Assembly: GCA_016196035.1 (NCBI GenBank)
Contig: JACPYM010000058.1
Coordinates: 1 to 44,170, forward strand
DNA: 44,170 nucleotides
Direction of reading: 5' to 3'
Source of the DNA: Acidobacteriota bacterium
GTDB lineage: Bacteria > Acidobacteriota > Blastocatellia > RBC074
Shown: positions 18,754-26,722 of the stretch, in pieces
How positions within the stretch are numbered: position 1 is the stretch's first letter
How the letters are laid out: each line of letters starts with the position of its first letter
Made by a program: the position numbers and the translations under genes
The notes under the pieces: generated by a model
Databases searched by the model: none
Seen by the model: the letters and a program-made list of their open reading frames with translations, nothing else
Told to the model about the DNA's origin: nothing

Positions 18754-19536
18754 ATGCACAACCCGGCACACGGGCGCGCGACCATACTGTGGGGCGGCAT
18801 GTTGGCGGCGGCACTTGTCTGGCTGAGTGGTTACGCCTGGGCGGGGCGTGCCATTGCGCAGCAGGGCGTGTGGCTGCCGCCGCCTAAAAATACTGACGCC
18901 GTCAAAACGCTGGTCGTCACGGGCGGCCACGATCACGACGCCGATTTTTACACCGTTTTTGCCGATGCCCGCATCCGCGCCACTGTTGACCCGCACCCGG
19001 CGGCCTTGCGCAACGACATTCGCAAACGCGCCGACGTGCTGGTGCTGTACGACTATGTCAAAGAACCGCTGGAAGCGCCGCGCCGCCAGCACCTGCTGGC
19101 CTTTGCGGAAAGCGGCAAAGGCATCGTCATCTTGCACCACGCAATTTGCAGTCATACGGACTGGCCCGCCTGGTACGAAACCATCGCGGGCGGGCGCTGG
19201 CTGTTTGAACCCACCAACGGCTTGCCCGCCACGACGTATCAACACGACGAAGAGATGGACGTGAAGATCGCCGGCAATCACCCCATCACGCGCGGCCTGC
19301 GCGACTTTCGCATTCACGACGAAACGTACAAGGGCCTCTGGATTTCGCCCCAGGTCAAACCCCTGTTGACGACCACGCATCCGCGCAGCGACAAGACGAT
19401 TGCGTGGATCAGTCCGTATGAAAAGTCGCGTGTTGTCTACATTCAATTGGGGCACGACCGGCAGGCGAATTTGAATCCGCATTATCAAACGCTGGTGCGG
19501 CAGGCGATTTTGTGGGCGGCGGGGCGGTTGAAATAA
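18754..19536 (+). CDS. ThuA-like domain protein, membrane-anchored or exported
   Basis: The 260-residue product has an N-terminal hydrophobic segment (about 11-36) and then a ThuA-like domain: TLVVTGGHDHD near residue 50, RADVLVLYDY, GKGIVILHHAICSH, HPITRGLRDFRIHDETYKGLW and YIQLGHD. ThuA-like proteins have a class I glutamine-amidotransferase-like fold and are linked to trehalose and other sugar use; the exact reaction is mostly unknown. GGAGG ten bases upstream supports the start. It opens a neighbourhood with PhyH, Gfo/Idh/MocA and sugar isomerase-like genes, partners that often go together in carbohydrate catabolism. Confidence 0.88.
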   Translation: MHNPAHGRATILWGGMLAAALVWLSGYAWAGRAIAQQGVWLPPPKNTDAVKTLVVTGGHDHDADFYTVFADARIRATVDPHPAALRNDIRKRADVLVLYDYVKEPLEAPRRQHLLAFAESGKGIVILHHAICSHTDWPAWYETIAGGRWLFEPTNGLPATTYQHDEEMDVKIAGNHPITRGLRDFRIHDETYKGLWISPQVKPLLTTTHPRSDKTIAWISPYEKSRVVYIQLGHDRQANLNPHYQTLVRQAILWAAGRLK

Positions 19537-19546
19537 CTATTCTTTC

Positions 19547-19781
19547 CCACGAAGACACGCGCAGGAACACAAAGCGTATTTGGCTATGCAGTAGAAACAA
19601 TGCCATCAGTTTTCTGACTCATGGCTCCTGATTCCTGATTCCTGGTCAGTAAAATTCGCCGTATTTTCTTAACCAGGGGTCAGGAATCAGGAGTCAGGAA
19701 TCAGAACCAATGATGCCGATTGGCCGAACGACTGTCGCGCTTATCCCTACCTGCTTTGTGCTCCTGCGCGTGTCTTCGTGG
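19547..19781. repeat. Nested palindromes: outer CACGAAGACAC type, inner TCCTGAT heptamer type
   Basis: Outer arms 19547-19575 and 19753-19781 are 29 bp with one mismatch (CCACGAAGACACGCGCAGGA at the left). Inside, arms 19612-19646 and 19672-19706 form an imperfect 35-bp stem whose strands are built of 7-bp units (TCCTGAT repeated on the left, AGGAATC/AGGAGTC on the right). The centre holds AAAATtcgccgtATTTT (19651-19667), a small hairpin core that recurs at 28541 and 35811. The outer right arm ends 18 bases before the permease start. Confidence 0.88.
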
Positions 19782-19799
19782 AAAACAATTTAGGAATCT

Positions 19800-20870
19800 A
19801 TGTCTGAAGCATTCACTACAACTGGCCTGCTGATGGCCGCCACCACCTCCGTCACCAACGTCTTCAAAGACATCGCGGGCAAGAAGGTCGTAGACCAGCA
19901 CGAACTGGTCGCCTCGACCTTCTGGATTCGCTTCTTCGCCGCTGTCGTCTTTGCTGGGGCGCTGTTGGTGCGCATCGCGATGTACGGGCCGCCCGCCGTG
20001 AAACCTGATCCCAGCCCATTGTTTGGCGTGGCGGGTTGGTTCATCGCGCCGCTGCCGACCTACTTCGTTTACCTGCTGATTGAGGTGTCCTTGATCGTCT
20101 GTTCGACGCTGCTGTTCTTTCGCGCCATGCAGGTGTCGCCAATTTCGCTGTGCATGCCATACGTATCGTTCACGCCGGTGTTTTTGCTCTTCACCGGACG
20201 GCTCATCAACCACGAGACGATCTCGCAGGCGGCGATGGTGGGCGTGTTGCTGATCTTCATCGGTTCGATGGTGATGCATCGCGCATTGTGGGCGAACGGC
20301 TGGCTCGAACCGGTCAAGGCGATTTATCGTGAACGCGGCTGCCTTTACATGCTCATCGCCGGGTTCATCATGGCGATCACCAATCCGATTGATAAAAAGC
20401 TGGTGACGATGACCGATGCTTTTACGCAAGGCTGCGGCTTTGGCGTAGGCATGGCGCTTTTCTTCGGTCTGCTAGCACTGGCGCGGCGGGCGGATATTGG
20501 ACACGTGATTCGCGCCATGCCAAGTTGGTGCATGATTGCGGGCACGGGCGAAGCGATTGCGCTGCTCTTTCAATTGATGTCGCACAACTACATTCAAGTG
20601 GTCATCACGATCAGCATCAAACGCGCGGGTATCATCTTAACTGTGCTGCTGGGCTGGTTGATTTTCAAAGAGAAAGACATCGGCGATAAGCTGATTGCCG
20701 CTTCGGTGATGCTCGCCGGGGTGTTGATTATTTATTTGAAGCTGGATGTGATGGCGAGCTTGGGTTTGGCTGGCGTGGCATTACTGGCGCTGGCGCTGGC
20801 GCTGTATTTAACACGCAACTCGGCGGCGAACGCCACGACCAAAGCGATACGGGGAGCGTCAGCGACCTGA
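19800..20870 (+). CDS. EamA/DMT-type permease
   Basis: The 356-residue product is strongly hydrophobic, with about ten predicted membrane helices, in two halves as in the drug/metabolite transporter superfamily (EamA-like). The first half contains TLLFFRAMQVSPISLCMPYV, the second HNYIQVVITISIKRAGIILT and a final helix GLAGVALLALALALYLT. The substrate cannot be told; sugar or metabolite transport would fit the neighbours. A weak AGGAA precedes the ATG. Unusually, the last codons and the stop (RGASAT-stop) lie inside the left arm of a 25-bp palindrome, so the C-terminal tail appears to have been supplied by the element. Confidence 0.85.
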   Translation: MSEAFTTTGLLMAATTSVTNVFKDIAGKKVVDQHELVASTFWIRFFAAVVFAGALLVRIAMYGPPAVKPDPSPLFGVAGWFIAPLPTYFVYLLIEVSLIVCSTLLFFRAMQVSPISLCMPYVSFTPVFLLFTGRLINHETISQAAMVGVLLIFIGSMVMHRALWANGWLEPVKAIYRERGCLYMLIAGFIMAITNPIDKKLVTMTDAFTQGCGFGVGMALFFGLLALARRADIGHVIRAMPSWCMIAGTGEAIALLFQLMSHNYIQVVITISIKRAGIILTVLLGWLIFKEKDIGDKLIAASVMLAGVLIIYLKLDVMASLGLAGVALLALALALYLTRNSAANATTKAIRGASAT

Positions 20871-20969
20871 GCCTGGGCCAGCAGTTGGTTTGGCCGAGGT
20901 TGAGGCCAAAGCACTACAACAACATCAATCCGTCAATGACCAAAGCTCAGGTCGCTGACGCTCCCCGTA
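20848..20969. repeat. Perfect 25-bp palindrome overlapping the permease 3' end
   Basis: Arms 20848-20872 and 20945-20969 are perfectly complementary (TACGGGGAGCGTCAGCGACC at the left). The left arm contains the permease stop codon at 20868-20870. A smaller inner hairpin TTTGGCC/GGCCAAA lies in the loop. The arm resembles family A (TAC, then GCGTCAGC), and both right arms end GTACTG, so this may be a distant relative. Confidence 0.92.
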
Positions 20970-21008
20970 CTGTAACAATGTGCTGACACGCATTTCTTCA
21001 TCACGACA

Positions 21009-21926
21009 ATGACGGCAACGCAATTTAGTTTTGACGATGAACCGGGCCTGCATGCGCCCGACTTGTATGATTATGCGGCTCTGGCTGAAGGCATTGACGG
21101 GCTGGACGCCATTGATGACGTCCAGGTCGCGCGCTACCACGCGCAAGGCGTAATCGCGGTGCATAACGCCTTCACAGCGCAACAAGTGCAAGACGCGCTG
21201 GACGGGTTGACCGATCTGATCGCGGGCAAGGTACCCGAATTTACCAACATCCAATTTCGCGGCGACGTGCGCGACCGCCTGGATCAATTGACCGTCGAAG
21301 AGCGCATCAACGCTGTGCGGCGCTTGCTTTACTTTGCTGAATACGACGCGCGGCTGCTTGCTATCGCGCAGCATCCGGCCTTGCTGGCGGCGGTCGAAAA
21401 GCTGCTGAACGCGCCGCCTGTTCTTTTTCAGAGCATGGCGCTCGTCAAACCGCCGCGCGGACGCGAAAAACCTTGGCATCAGGATCACGCCTATTTTGAA
21501 TTGCCGCTCGACGCGCGCGTCGTCGGCGTCTGGATCGCGCTGGACGAAGCAGGGATTGAGAACAGCTGCATGCGCTTTCTGCCGGGCTGGCATCGGCAGA
21601 TTGGGAGCCAAGGTAGCGAGGAAGCCTCCGCACCACGCGAAGTCATAACAAGCGATGGCTTACGCCCGCTGTGGCCGCATTACCTGCTGCGCGATTTACA
21701 GATTTGTGATCGTGAGATGGCGGGGCCGAAAGCACACCGCATTGCTGCACCGTTACAGCCGGGCGGGCTGGTGCTGTTCGACAGCTACATCCCGCACGGC
21801 ACGCCGAGCAATCTCACGGCGCAACGGCGGCGCGCCTTGCAGTTTCATTACACGGTGGCAGAGGTGCCAAAGATTACGGCGGAAGAGCGGGTGGCGCTGT
21901 GGCTGGGGGAAGATGGTTCTTGCTAA
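21009..21926 (+). CDS. Phytanoyl-CoA dioxygenase (PhyH) family protein
   Basis: The 305-residue product is a non-haem iron, 2-oxoglutarate-dependent oxygenase of the PhyH family. The iron ligands are visible: His157 and Asp159 in KPWHQDHAYF and His263 in DSYIPHGTPSN, followed by the 2-oxoglutarate-binding Arg near 274 in AQRRRALQFHY. Length is usual. Such enzymes hydroxylate varied small molecules; the substrate here is unknown. There is no clear Shine-Dalgarno site before the ATG. The gene lies just after a palindrome and before a sugar isomerase-like gene. Confidence 0.9.
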   Translation: MTATQFSFDDEPGLHAPDLYDYAALAEGIDGLDAIDDVQVARYHAQGVIAVHNAFTAQQVQDALDGLTDLIAGKVPEFTNIQFRGDVRDRLDQLTVEERINAVRRLLYFAEYDARLLAIAQHPALLAAVEKLLNAPPVLFQSMALVKPPRGREKPWHQDHAYFELPLDARVVGVWIALDEAGIENSCMRFLPGWHRQIGSQGSEEASAPREVITSDGLRPLWPHYLLRDLQICDREMAGPKAHRIAAPLQPGGLVLFDSYIPHGTPSNLTAQRRRALQFHYTVAEVPKITAEERVALWLGEDGSC

Positions 21927-21967
21927 ATCGAAGCTGACGCGCTCAGGTCTCATCACGTGAACCGGCA

Positions 21968-22075
21968 ACAGGTGTTTAGAGTTCCGCCTTTAGGCGGTGG
22001 TGGCGCGGAGCGCCTTAGTTGACGCGCCTGCGGCGCGCCGACCGCCTAAAGGCGAAAACTCTAAACGCCTGCTGT
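21968..22075. repeat. Palindrome of the GAGTTC-GCCTTTAGGC family
   Basis: The ends pair as ACAGGtGTTTAGAGTT with AACTCTAAACgCCTGcTGT, followed inwards by CGCCTTTAGGCGGT (21984-21997) with ACCGCCTAAAGGCG (22041-22054). The left side, with AGAGTTC and GCCTTTAGGC, is similar to sequences at 31230 and 40964, so it seems to be a dispersed family. The loop is rich in GCGC. Confidence 0.8.
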
Positions 22076-22134
22076 CTACGCTTACCTTTTCTACTGAAGT
22101 TCTAAACTCGGTTGTTTCGATTTGGGAGCAAACC

Positions 22135-22947
22135 ATGCAACTCAAACTCGTCAAAAGCACCTGGGGCATGACCGGCACGCTCGCCGAAAATTTGCGCCGC
22201 ATCGCCGACGCCGGATACGCCGCCGTTGAAATGCAGTTGCCGCCGGATGAACTGCTGCCGGAGTTTCGCCGCCTGCTGCAAGAAACCAAGCTCGCATACG
22301 TCGCGATGGTCATCACGCTGACCGACGATCATCTGCCCGAATTCAAAGCCAAGGTTGAAAAGGTGCGCGCGTTTGAACCACTGCAACTGACGGTGCACGC
22401 GGGCAAGGATTGGTGGCCGTGGGAAACGCAACGCGCCTTCTTTGCTAAGGCCTTGGAGGTCGAGCGGCAAACCGGCCTGATCATCAATCACGAGACGCAT
22501 CGCGGGCGGCCTATGTTTACGCCCGCAGCAACGGCGCGGCTGTTGCGCGAATTCCCTGAGTTGCACATCAATGCGGACTTCAGCCATTTCTGCAACGTGT
22601 GCGAGAGCTTGCTGGAAGACCAAACCGCAGACATGGCCTTGTGCATTGCGCGTTCCCGCCATTTGCACGGGCGCGTAGGCCACGAAGAAGGGCCACAGGT
22701 CAACGATCCGCGCGCGCCGGAATGGGCGCAGCAATTGGCGGCGCACGAAACGTGGTGGGCCGAGATCATTCGCGCGCGACTGCGGGCGGGCGCGGCGCAT
22801 TTCACCTTCAATCCCGAATTCGGGCCGCCGAATTACATGCCGACATTGCCTTACACCGCTCAACCAGTCAGCGATTTGTGGGACGTGTGCGCGTGGATGA
22901 CGGAACGCTTTGGACAGCTTTATCAGGAAGTAACAAAGCCTGCGTAA
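22135..22947 (+). CDS. Sugar phosphate isomerase/epimerase-like TIM barrel
   Basis: The 270-residue product belongs to the xylose isomerase-like TIM-barrel group (AP_endonuc_2 type). Typical metal-site strands are visible: INHETHRGR, HINADFSHF, SRHLHGRVGHEEGPQVND and FNPEFGPPNY. Length is normal for the group and there is no signal peptide. The substrate is unknown; such enzymes act on keto- or inosose-type sugars. GGGAGC upstream of 22135 sets the start and excludes the longer frame from 21997, which crosses the palindrome. It follows the PhyH gene and may be transcribed with it. Confidence 0.88.
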   Translation: MQLKLVKSTWGMTGTLAENLRRIADAGYAAVEMQLPPDELLPEFRRLLQETKLAYVAMVITLTDDHLPEFKAKVEKVRAFEPLQLTVHAGKDWWPWETQRAFFAKALEVERQTGLIINHETHRGRPMFTPAATARLLREFPELHINADFSHFCNVCESLLEDQTADMALCIARSRHLHGRVGHEEGPQVNDPRAPEWAQQLAAHETWWAEIIRARLRAGAAHFTFNPEFGPPNYMPTLPYTAQPVSDLWDVCAWMTERFGQLYQEVTKPA

Positions 22948-22954
22948 TGATGCT

Positions 22955-23038
22955 GTACCGCGCGCGTGAGCAAGCGGGTCATCAACGTTGCCGTAATCGA
23001 ACGACAGCCAAAGCGCCGCTTGCTCACGCGCGCGGTAC
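22955..23038. repeat. Palindromic element, family A copy 3
   Basis: Arms 22955-22977 and 23016-23038 are a perfect 23 bp around a 38-base loop. The arm reads GTACCGCGCGCGTGAGCAAG at the left. The loop aligns with that of copy 1 (both have TCAA, then a G-TG-CG stretch and later CA-CCAA). It begins seven bases after the isomerase stop codon region. The rest of the gap (23039-23289) includes a short direct repeat of TTATCCCT near 23060-23080 and nothing else that I recognise. Confidence 0.9.
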
Positions 23039-23289
23039 TGTTCCAGCGCCACCTGTCTTTTATCCCTCGCCCCTTATCCCTTGTTACTGACATCACACCT
23101 TCGCTGTGTTATGCGTCGCTGTGCGATTAGGTGCGTCGGCCTATCTTCACGCCGTCAAATGAACCAACGGCTTCAACAACTAAATCAGACGTGATGGCCC
23201 GGCTTTGCTGGGACAGATTCTTCAGGCGCGCGGTCATTGCGGGAGCCACAACCCAAAACGCTTTCGACAAATTCGAGGAGGAATGAGTG

Positions 23290-24060
23290 ATGAAAACCAA
23301 ACTGTTGTTCTTGGTTACGAGCCTAGCCCTGTTGCTGGGTCTGGTCAGTCCGCTGACGGCCACGACGGTGAAGCGCAAGAATTTCAATGAACTGGTGCAG
23401 GAGGCCGAATTGGTCGCCATCGGCCGCATCATCAACGTGCAAGCCTTTCCGACCGCTGACAAACAATACGTCTACACCTACGTGACGGTGAATGAGTTGG
23501 ATATTCTGAAAGGCAGCTTTGAGGAGTCGCAGCTCACCTTGCGGATGGATGGCGGTGACACGGGCGACGGGCGGCGGTTGGTAATTCCAGGCGTGCCGAA
23601 ATTCCAGTTCGGCGAACAGGTGGTCATCTTTTTGAAAGGCAATGGCCAGGCGATTTGCCCGTTCGTCGGCTGGGAGCAAGGGCTGTTGCGCATTGAGAAG
23701 GATCAGAAATCAGGCGAGTCGCTCGTCAAATCCAGCCGCGGCCAACGCATTCATGGCATCAAGAGCGGCGCGTTCCTACTGGACGCGGGCGAACAAAAAG
23801 GCCAACAACAGGACGGCGTTTATCTAGTAGACGCGCCGGGCGGCAACAGTGCCGGCCAAGCCGACAATGGCGGGACGCAGCCCTTGCAGGCGTTGACCGC
23901 CGCCGAACAGCAAGACGATCTGTCGCTGACGGAATTGCGGCAGCAAGTGCACGCGGTGTTGCTCAAAGGCGGTAATCAGCGCAGCGTCGCCGCCAAGGTG
24001 AAGAGCGCCGAAATCACGTTTGAAACGCCCGCGCAACGCTCGGCCCGCCGCAAAAACTAA
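23290..24060 (+). CDS. Exported protein of unknown function, partner of matrixin protease
   Basis: The 256-residue product has a clear signal peptide (1-25). A beta-rich domain follows (about 30-150) with the pattern ELVQEAELVAIGRIINV, VTVNELDILKG, IPGVPKFQFGEQVVIFLKG. I have seen this pattern in exported proteins encoded next to matrixin-type proteases, but no function is known. The C-terminal part is Gln- and Gly-rich and then basic. AGGAGG seven bases before 23290 favours this ATG over the GTG one codon earlier. The metalloprotease gene follows after 75 bases on the same strand. Confidence 0.75.
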   Translation: MKTKLLFLVTSLALLLGLVSPLTATTVKRKNFNELVQEAELVAIGRIINVQAFPTADKQYVYTYVTVNELDILKGSFEESQLTLRMDGGDTGDGRRLVIPGVPKFQFGEQVVIFLKGNGQAICPFVGWEQGLLRIEKDQKSGESLVKSSRGQRIHGIKSGAFLLDAGEQKGQQQDGVYLVDAPGGNSAGQADNGGTQPLQALTAAEQQDDLSLTELRQQVHAVLLKGGNQRSVAAKVKSAEITFETPAQRSARRKN

Positions 24061-24135
24061 GGCCGCCGCGCACCCCACAACCAAGTCAACGCGAACAAAC
24101 GAAAGAGACGAAAACTGACGAGTATTGGAGGAACT

Positions 24136-25212
24136 ATGAAATTCAAGCTGACACGCAAGACAATTTTCGGGCTACTCATTGCCGCAGCCTTCACCATTGG
24201 CCTGGCCTTGCCCGCGCAAATCAGCCAAGCCTATGTTTACCTGACCTGCGATGACGGCACCGACCCTATCACCTGGAGCGAAGAGTGCGACGATTGCGCG
24301 CGCATGCATGTCAACACGGTCTCGTTCCCCGCCGGCAATCCGTTCACGACCGAAGTGAATGCCGCGATGGACACCTGGAATGCGGTGGAGCGTTCCAACT
24401 TCACCTTTATCAAATTGCTCGACACCAACGGCACATACGGCCACAACGATGTCAACGAAGTCGTCTTCGACGAGATTGACGGCCCGGGCGACACGCTGGC
24501 CGTGACACACACCTGGTACAACCTCTGCTATCCGTTTGACGATGCCGACATCAAAGAGGCGGATGTGATCTTCGATGTGGATGAAAATTGGTATACGTCG
24601 GCGTTTAGTTATACGTCGCCGAACATTCACTTCCGCACCGTCGCCGTGCACGAGTTCGGTCACGCGCTGGGCTTGAAACACGAAGACGACGTGCTCGACA
24701 CGATGAATTCGTTTTACCCGAATGGCGGCCCGCTCTCGTACAGCAAACTGATGATCCCGACCGCCGACGCGCGGCAAGGGCTGCGCTTCCTCTACCCGCA
24801 AGGCGGCACCGCCAAACCCGATCTGGTCGCCTTGAATTACAAACGCACGGGCGCGGGGTCGAGCGCGCTGGTCAGCGGGCCTGCGGGCGCGGCGGATGGC
24901 ACGAACGTGACGATTGAAAGCACATTCCAAAACATCGGCAGCGCCGCGTCAGGCAATTTCAACATCGGGTTTTATCTCTCGACCAACAACTACATCACGA
25001 CCTTTGACACGTTGCTGGGCACCAACGTCGGCGCGCACGTTTCGGCGGGCGGCACGGTGACCTTCTCACGCACCTTGCACATTCCCGCCGGCACTCCGCC
25101 GGGCGTGTATTACCTGGGCGTGTTGCTGGACAAAGACAATAACGTGGACGAATGGGACAACAGCGCGGCCAACAACGGGCTGGCTCAACCGCGCACGATC
25201 ACGATCTATTGA
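24136..25212 (+). CDS. Secreted matrixin-type metalloprotease with CARDB domain
   Basis: The 358-residue product has a signal peptide (about 1-33) and an M10-type catalytic domain with the zinc-binding motif HEFGHALGLKH (172-182), matching HExxHxxGxxH of metzincins. The catalytic domain ends with the usual helix and FLYP near 215-220. Residues about 232-355 form a CARDB-like adhesion domain (KPDLVALNYK, FQNIGSAASGNFNIGFYLST, GVYYLGVLLDKDNNVDEWD). Two Cys pairs occur in the pro-region (LTCDDG, EECDDCA). GGAGG precedes the start. It is expected to act outside the cell on proteins, possibly with the exported protein upstream. Confidence 0.9.
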   Translation: MKFKLTRKTIFGLLIAAAFTIGLALPAQISQAYVYLTCDDGTDPITWSEECDDCARMHVNTVSFPAGNPFTTEVNAAMDTWNAVERSNFTFIKLLDTNGTYGHNDVNEVVFDEIDGPGDTLAVTHTWYNLCYPFDDADIKEADVIFDVDENWYTSAFSYTSPNIHFRTVAVHEFGHALGLKHEDDVLDTMNSFYPNGGPLSYSKLMIPTADARQGLRFLYPQGGTAKPDLVALNYKRTGAGSSALVSGPAGAADGTNVTIESTFQNIGSAASGNFNIGFYLSTNNYITTFDTLLGTNVGAHVSAGGTVTFSRTLHIPAGTPPGVYYLGVLLDKDNNVDEWDNSAANNGLAQPRTITIY

Positions 25213-25238
25213 TTGTGACAGTTGATGCGGTACACTGC

Positions 25239-25272
25239 GTGGCCGAGGGGATCAAGCGATCCTCTCGGCCAC
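25239..25272 (+). terminator. 15-bp hairpin after matrixin gene
   Basis: Arms GTGGCCGAGGGGATC (25239-25253) and GATCCTCTCGGCCAC (25258-25272) pair with one G:T and a four-base loop aagc, 26 bases after the stop. It lies on the 3' side of the protease gene and a T-rich stretch (cttcttctgg) follows, so a terminator role is plausible. Confidence 0.7.
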
Positions 25273-25298
25273 ACGCTTCTTCTGGCTCATTACAACCT

Positions 25299-25406
25299 GG
25301 TTACCACAGAGGCACAGAGGCATAGAGAGAAAGAGAAGCTGCACGACACCTACGTGAATGCCCTTCTTGCTTTCTCTCTGTGACTCAGTGCCTCTGTGGC
25401 AAAACC
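25299..25406. repeat. Palindrome with CACAGAGG tandem arms
   Basis: The left arm (from 25299) holds ACCACAGAGGCACAGAGGCA, an 8-bp tandem pattern, then AGAGAGAAAG. The right arm (to 25406) reads CTTTCTCTCTGTGACTCAGTG and then CCTCTGTGG. The stem is about 40 bp with several bulges. From memory, similar CCACAGAGGCACAGAG palindromes occur in intergenic regions of unrelated bacteria; I cannot check that here. Its right arm ends 14 bases before the oxidoreductase start. Confidence 0.85.
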
Positions 25407-25420
25407 CTCTTCAACCAAAA

Positions 25421-26542
25421 ATGACACGTGAACGACTGCGCGCCGCCTTTGTCGGTTGCGGCGGCATCGCCGAACATTACTTGAGTGTGTACCGCGATCT
25501 CGCCGGTGTCAGTGTGGTGACCTGCATTGATCCCGATTTGAAGCGGGCCGCGCACGCGGCAGCACTGGCGACAAATGCCGAGCAAGCTAAACTGCAACCA
25601 CGTACCACTGCCGATTTCAACGACGCACTGGCCGCCGATGTTGATGTCGTCGTCATCAACACCCCCAACCATTTGCATCGCGATCAAGCCGTGGCGGCGC
25701 TGGCGGCGGGCAAACACCTGCTGTTGCAAAAACCTGTGGCAACATCGTTGGCAGATGCCGTCGTGATTGCTGAAGCCGCTGCGCAAGCCGCACGACGCGG
25801 CGTCATCAGCGGGCTGTATCTCAGCTATTTCGATCAGCCCCTGATGCACGACCTGCGCGCAATGAATGAACAAGGCTGGTTTGGCGACATCGCGCATCTT
25901 TACGCGCGCCTGATGCATCGCGGCGGCTTGGCGGTCGCGCGGCAATTGCAACGCGGTGAAACCAATTGGCGGGCGTCGCTGGCGCAAACGGGCGGCGGTT
26001 GTTTTATCCAGTTGGCCGTGCATTATGTGCACCTCTTTCGCTGGTTGCTGGATTCGCCCATCGTGCGCGTCGCGGCGATGACCAAAAACCTGCACTGCCC
26101 CGGCATCGAAGGCGAAGACCTCGCCTGCGCGATTCTAGAATTTGGCAACGGCGCGCTGGCGACCTTGGATATGGCCTGGAACACGGCGGGCGAACAGCTT
26201 GCAGTGCACGGCACGCGCGGCACGGCTGAATACCTGGGCAATCAAACGCTGATTCTCGATTCGGATGCGGGCGCGTTCAACGGTAATGTCATCAAGTATG
26301 CCGCCAACAGCGCCAGCCAAGCGCCTGGCGCTCCCGGCGCGGCTGTCACGCAGCAAACCTTAACGATCACCGCGCCCTTGCTGGGCGAGGTGCATAATCC
26401 GTTCAACCAGCATCGGCTCTTTTTGGAGGCCGTGTGCGCTGGCCGCCCCGCGCCGGTTTCCATTGCCTCTGGCGTCGAAGATTTGCGCGTCGTGCACGCC
26501 GTTTATGAAGCGGCGCGCACGGGACAAGCCGTCAAGTTATAA
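25421..26542 (+). CDS. Gfo/Idh/MocA family oxidoreductase
   Basis: The 373-residue product has an N-terminal Rossmann fold (AAFVGCGGIAEHY, GxGxxA at 12-17, acidic D37/D39 for the cofactor ribose) and the C-terminal alpha/beta domain typical of Gfo/Idh/MocA proteins. Members oxidise or reduce sugars and cyclitols with NAD(P). The conserved EKP motif reads QKP here (103-105), so the usual Glu is missing; the Lys is kept. I chose 25421 because the longer frame from 25358 begins inside a palindrome arm. There is no clear ribosome site. It is followed by an isomerase-like and an amidohydrolase gene on the same strand. Confidence 0.88.
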   Translation: MTRERLRAAFVGCGGIAEHYLSVYRDLAGVSVVTCIDPDLKRAAHAAALATNAEQAKLQPRTTADFNDALAADVDVVVINTPNHLHRDQAVAALAAGKHLLLQKPVATSLADAVVIAEAAAQAARRGVISGLYLSYFDQPLMHDLRAMNEQGWFGDIAHLYARLMHRGGLAVARQLQRGETNWRASLAQTGGGCFIQLAVHYVHLFRWLLDSPIVRVAAMTKNLHCPGIEGEDLACAILEFGNGALATLDMAWNTAGEQLAVHGTRGTAEYLGNQTLILDSDAGAFNGNVIKYAANSASQAPGAPGAAVTQQTLTITAPLLGEVHNPFNQHRLFLEAVCAGRPAPVSIASGVEDLRVVHAVYEAARTGQAVKL

Positions 26543-26582
26543 ACGCAGCGAAAGGAAACGAGTCGCTGCCGGTTGGCGAAGC

Positions 26583-26685
26583 CTTTGGAGTGCGCGCGGC
26601 ACAGGCCGCCGCTTTGGTATGCCCTTCATTTCGTAAACGCCAAAGGACTACCAAAGCGGCGGCCTGTGCCGCACGCACTCCAAAG
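26583..26685. repeat. 37-bp inverted repeat with one mismatch
   Basis: Arms 26583-26619 and 26649-26685 pair over 37 bp with one mismatch, around a 29-base loop. The left arm starts CTTTGGAGTGCGCGCGGCAC. This is the longest near-perfect stem in the window. It sits between the oxidoreductase stop (26542) and the isomerase-like start (26723), within what would otherwise look like one operon. Confidence 0.93.
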
Positions 26686-26722
26686 ACGCGACACGTCAAA
26701 CACAAACTTCACGATCACTGTT

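Noticed and set aside
18558-18887. Open frame between the giant gene and the ThuA-like gene
   Set aside because: It overlaps the ThuA-like start in another frame and has a hydrophobic stretch only by composition; no ribosome site.
25299-25406. CACAGAGG palindrome considered as part of a coding region (frame from 25358)
   Set aside because: The translated arm (MPFLLSLCDS...) does not belong to the Gfo/Idh/MocA fold, which begins at TRERLRAAFVGCGG.
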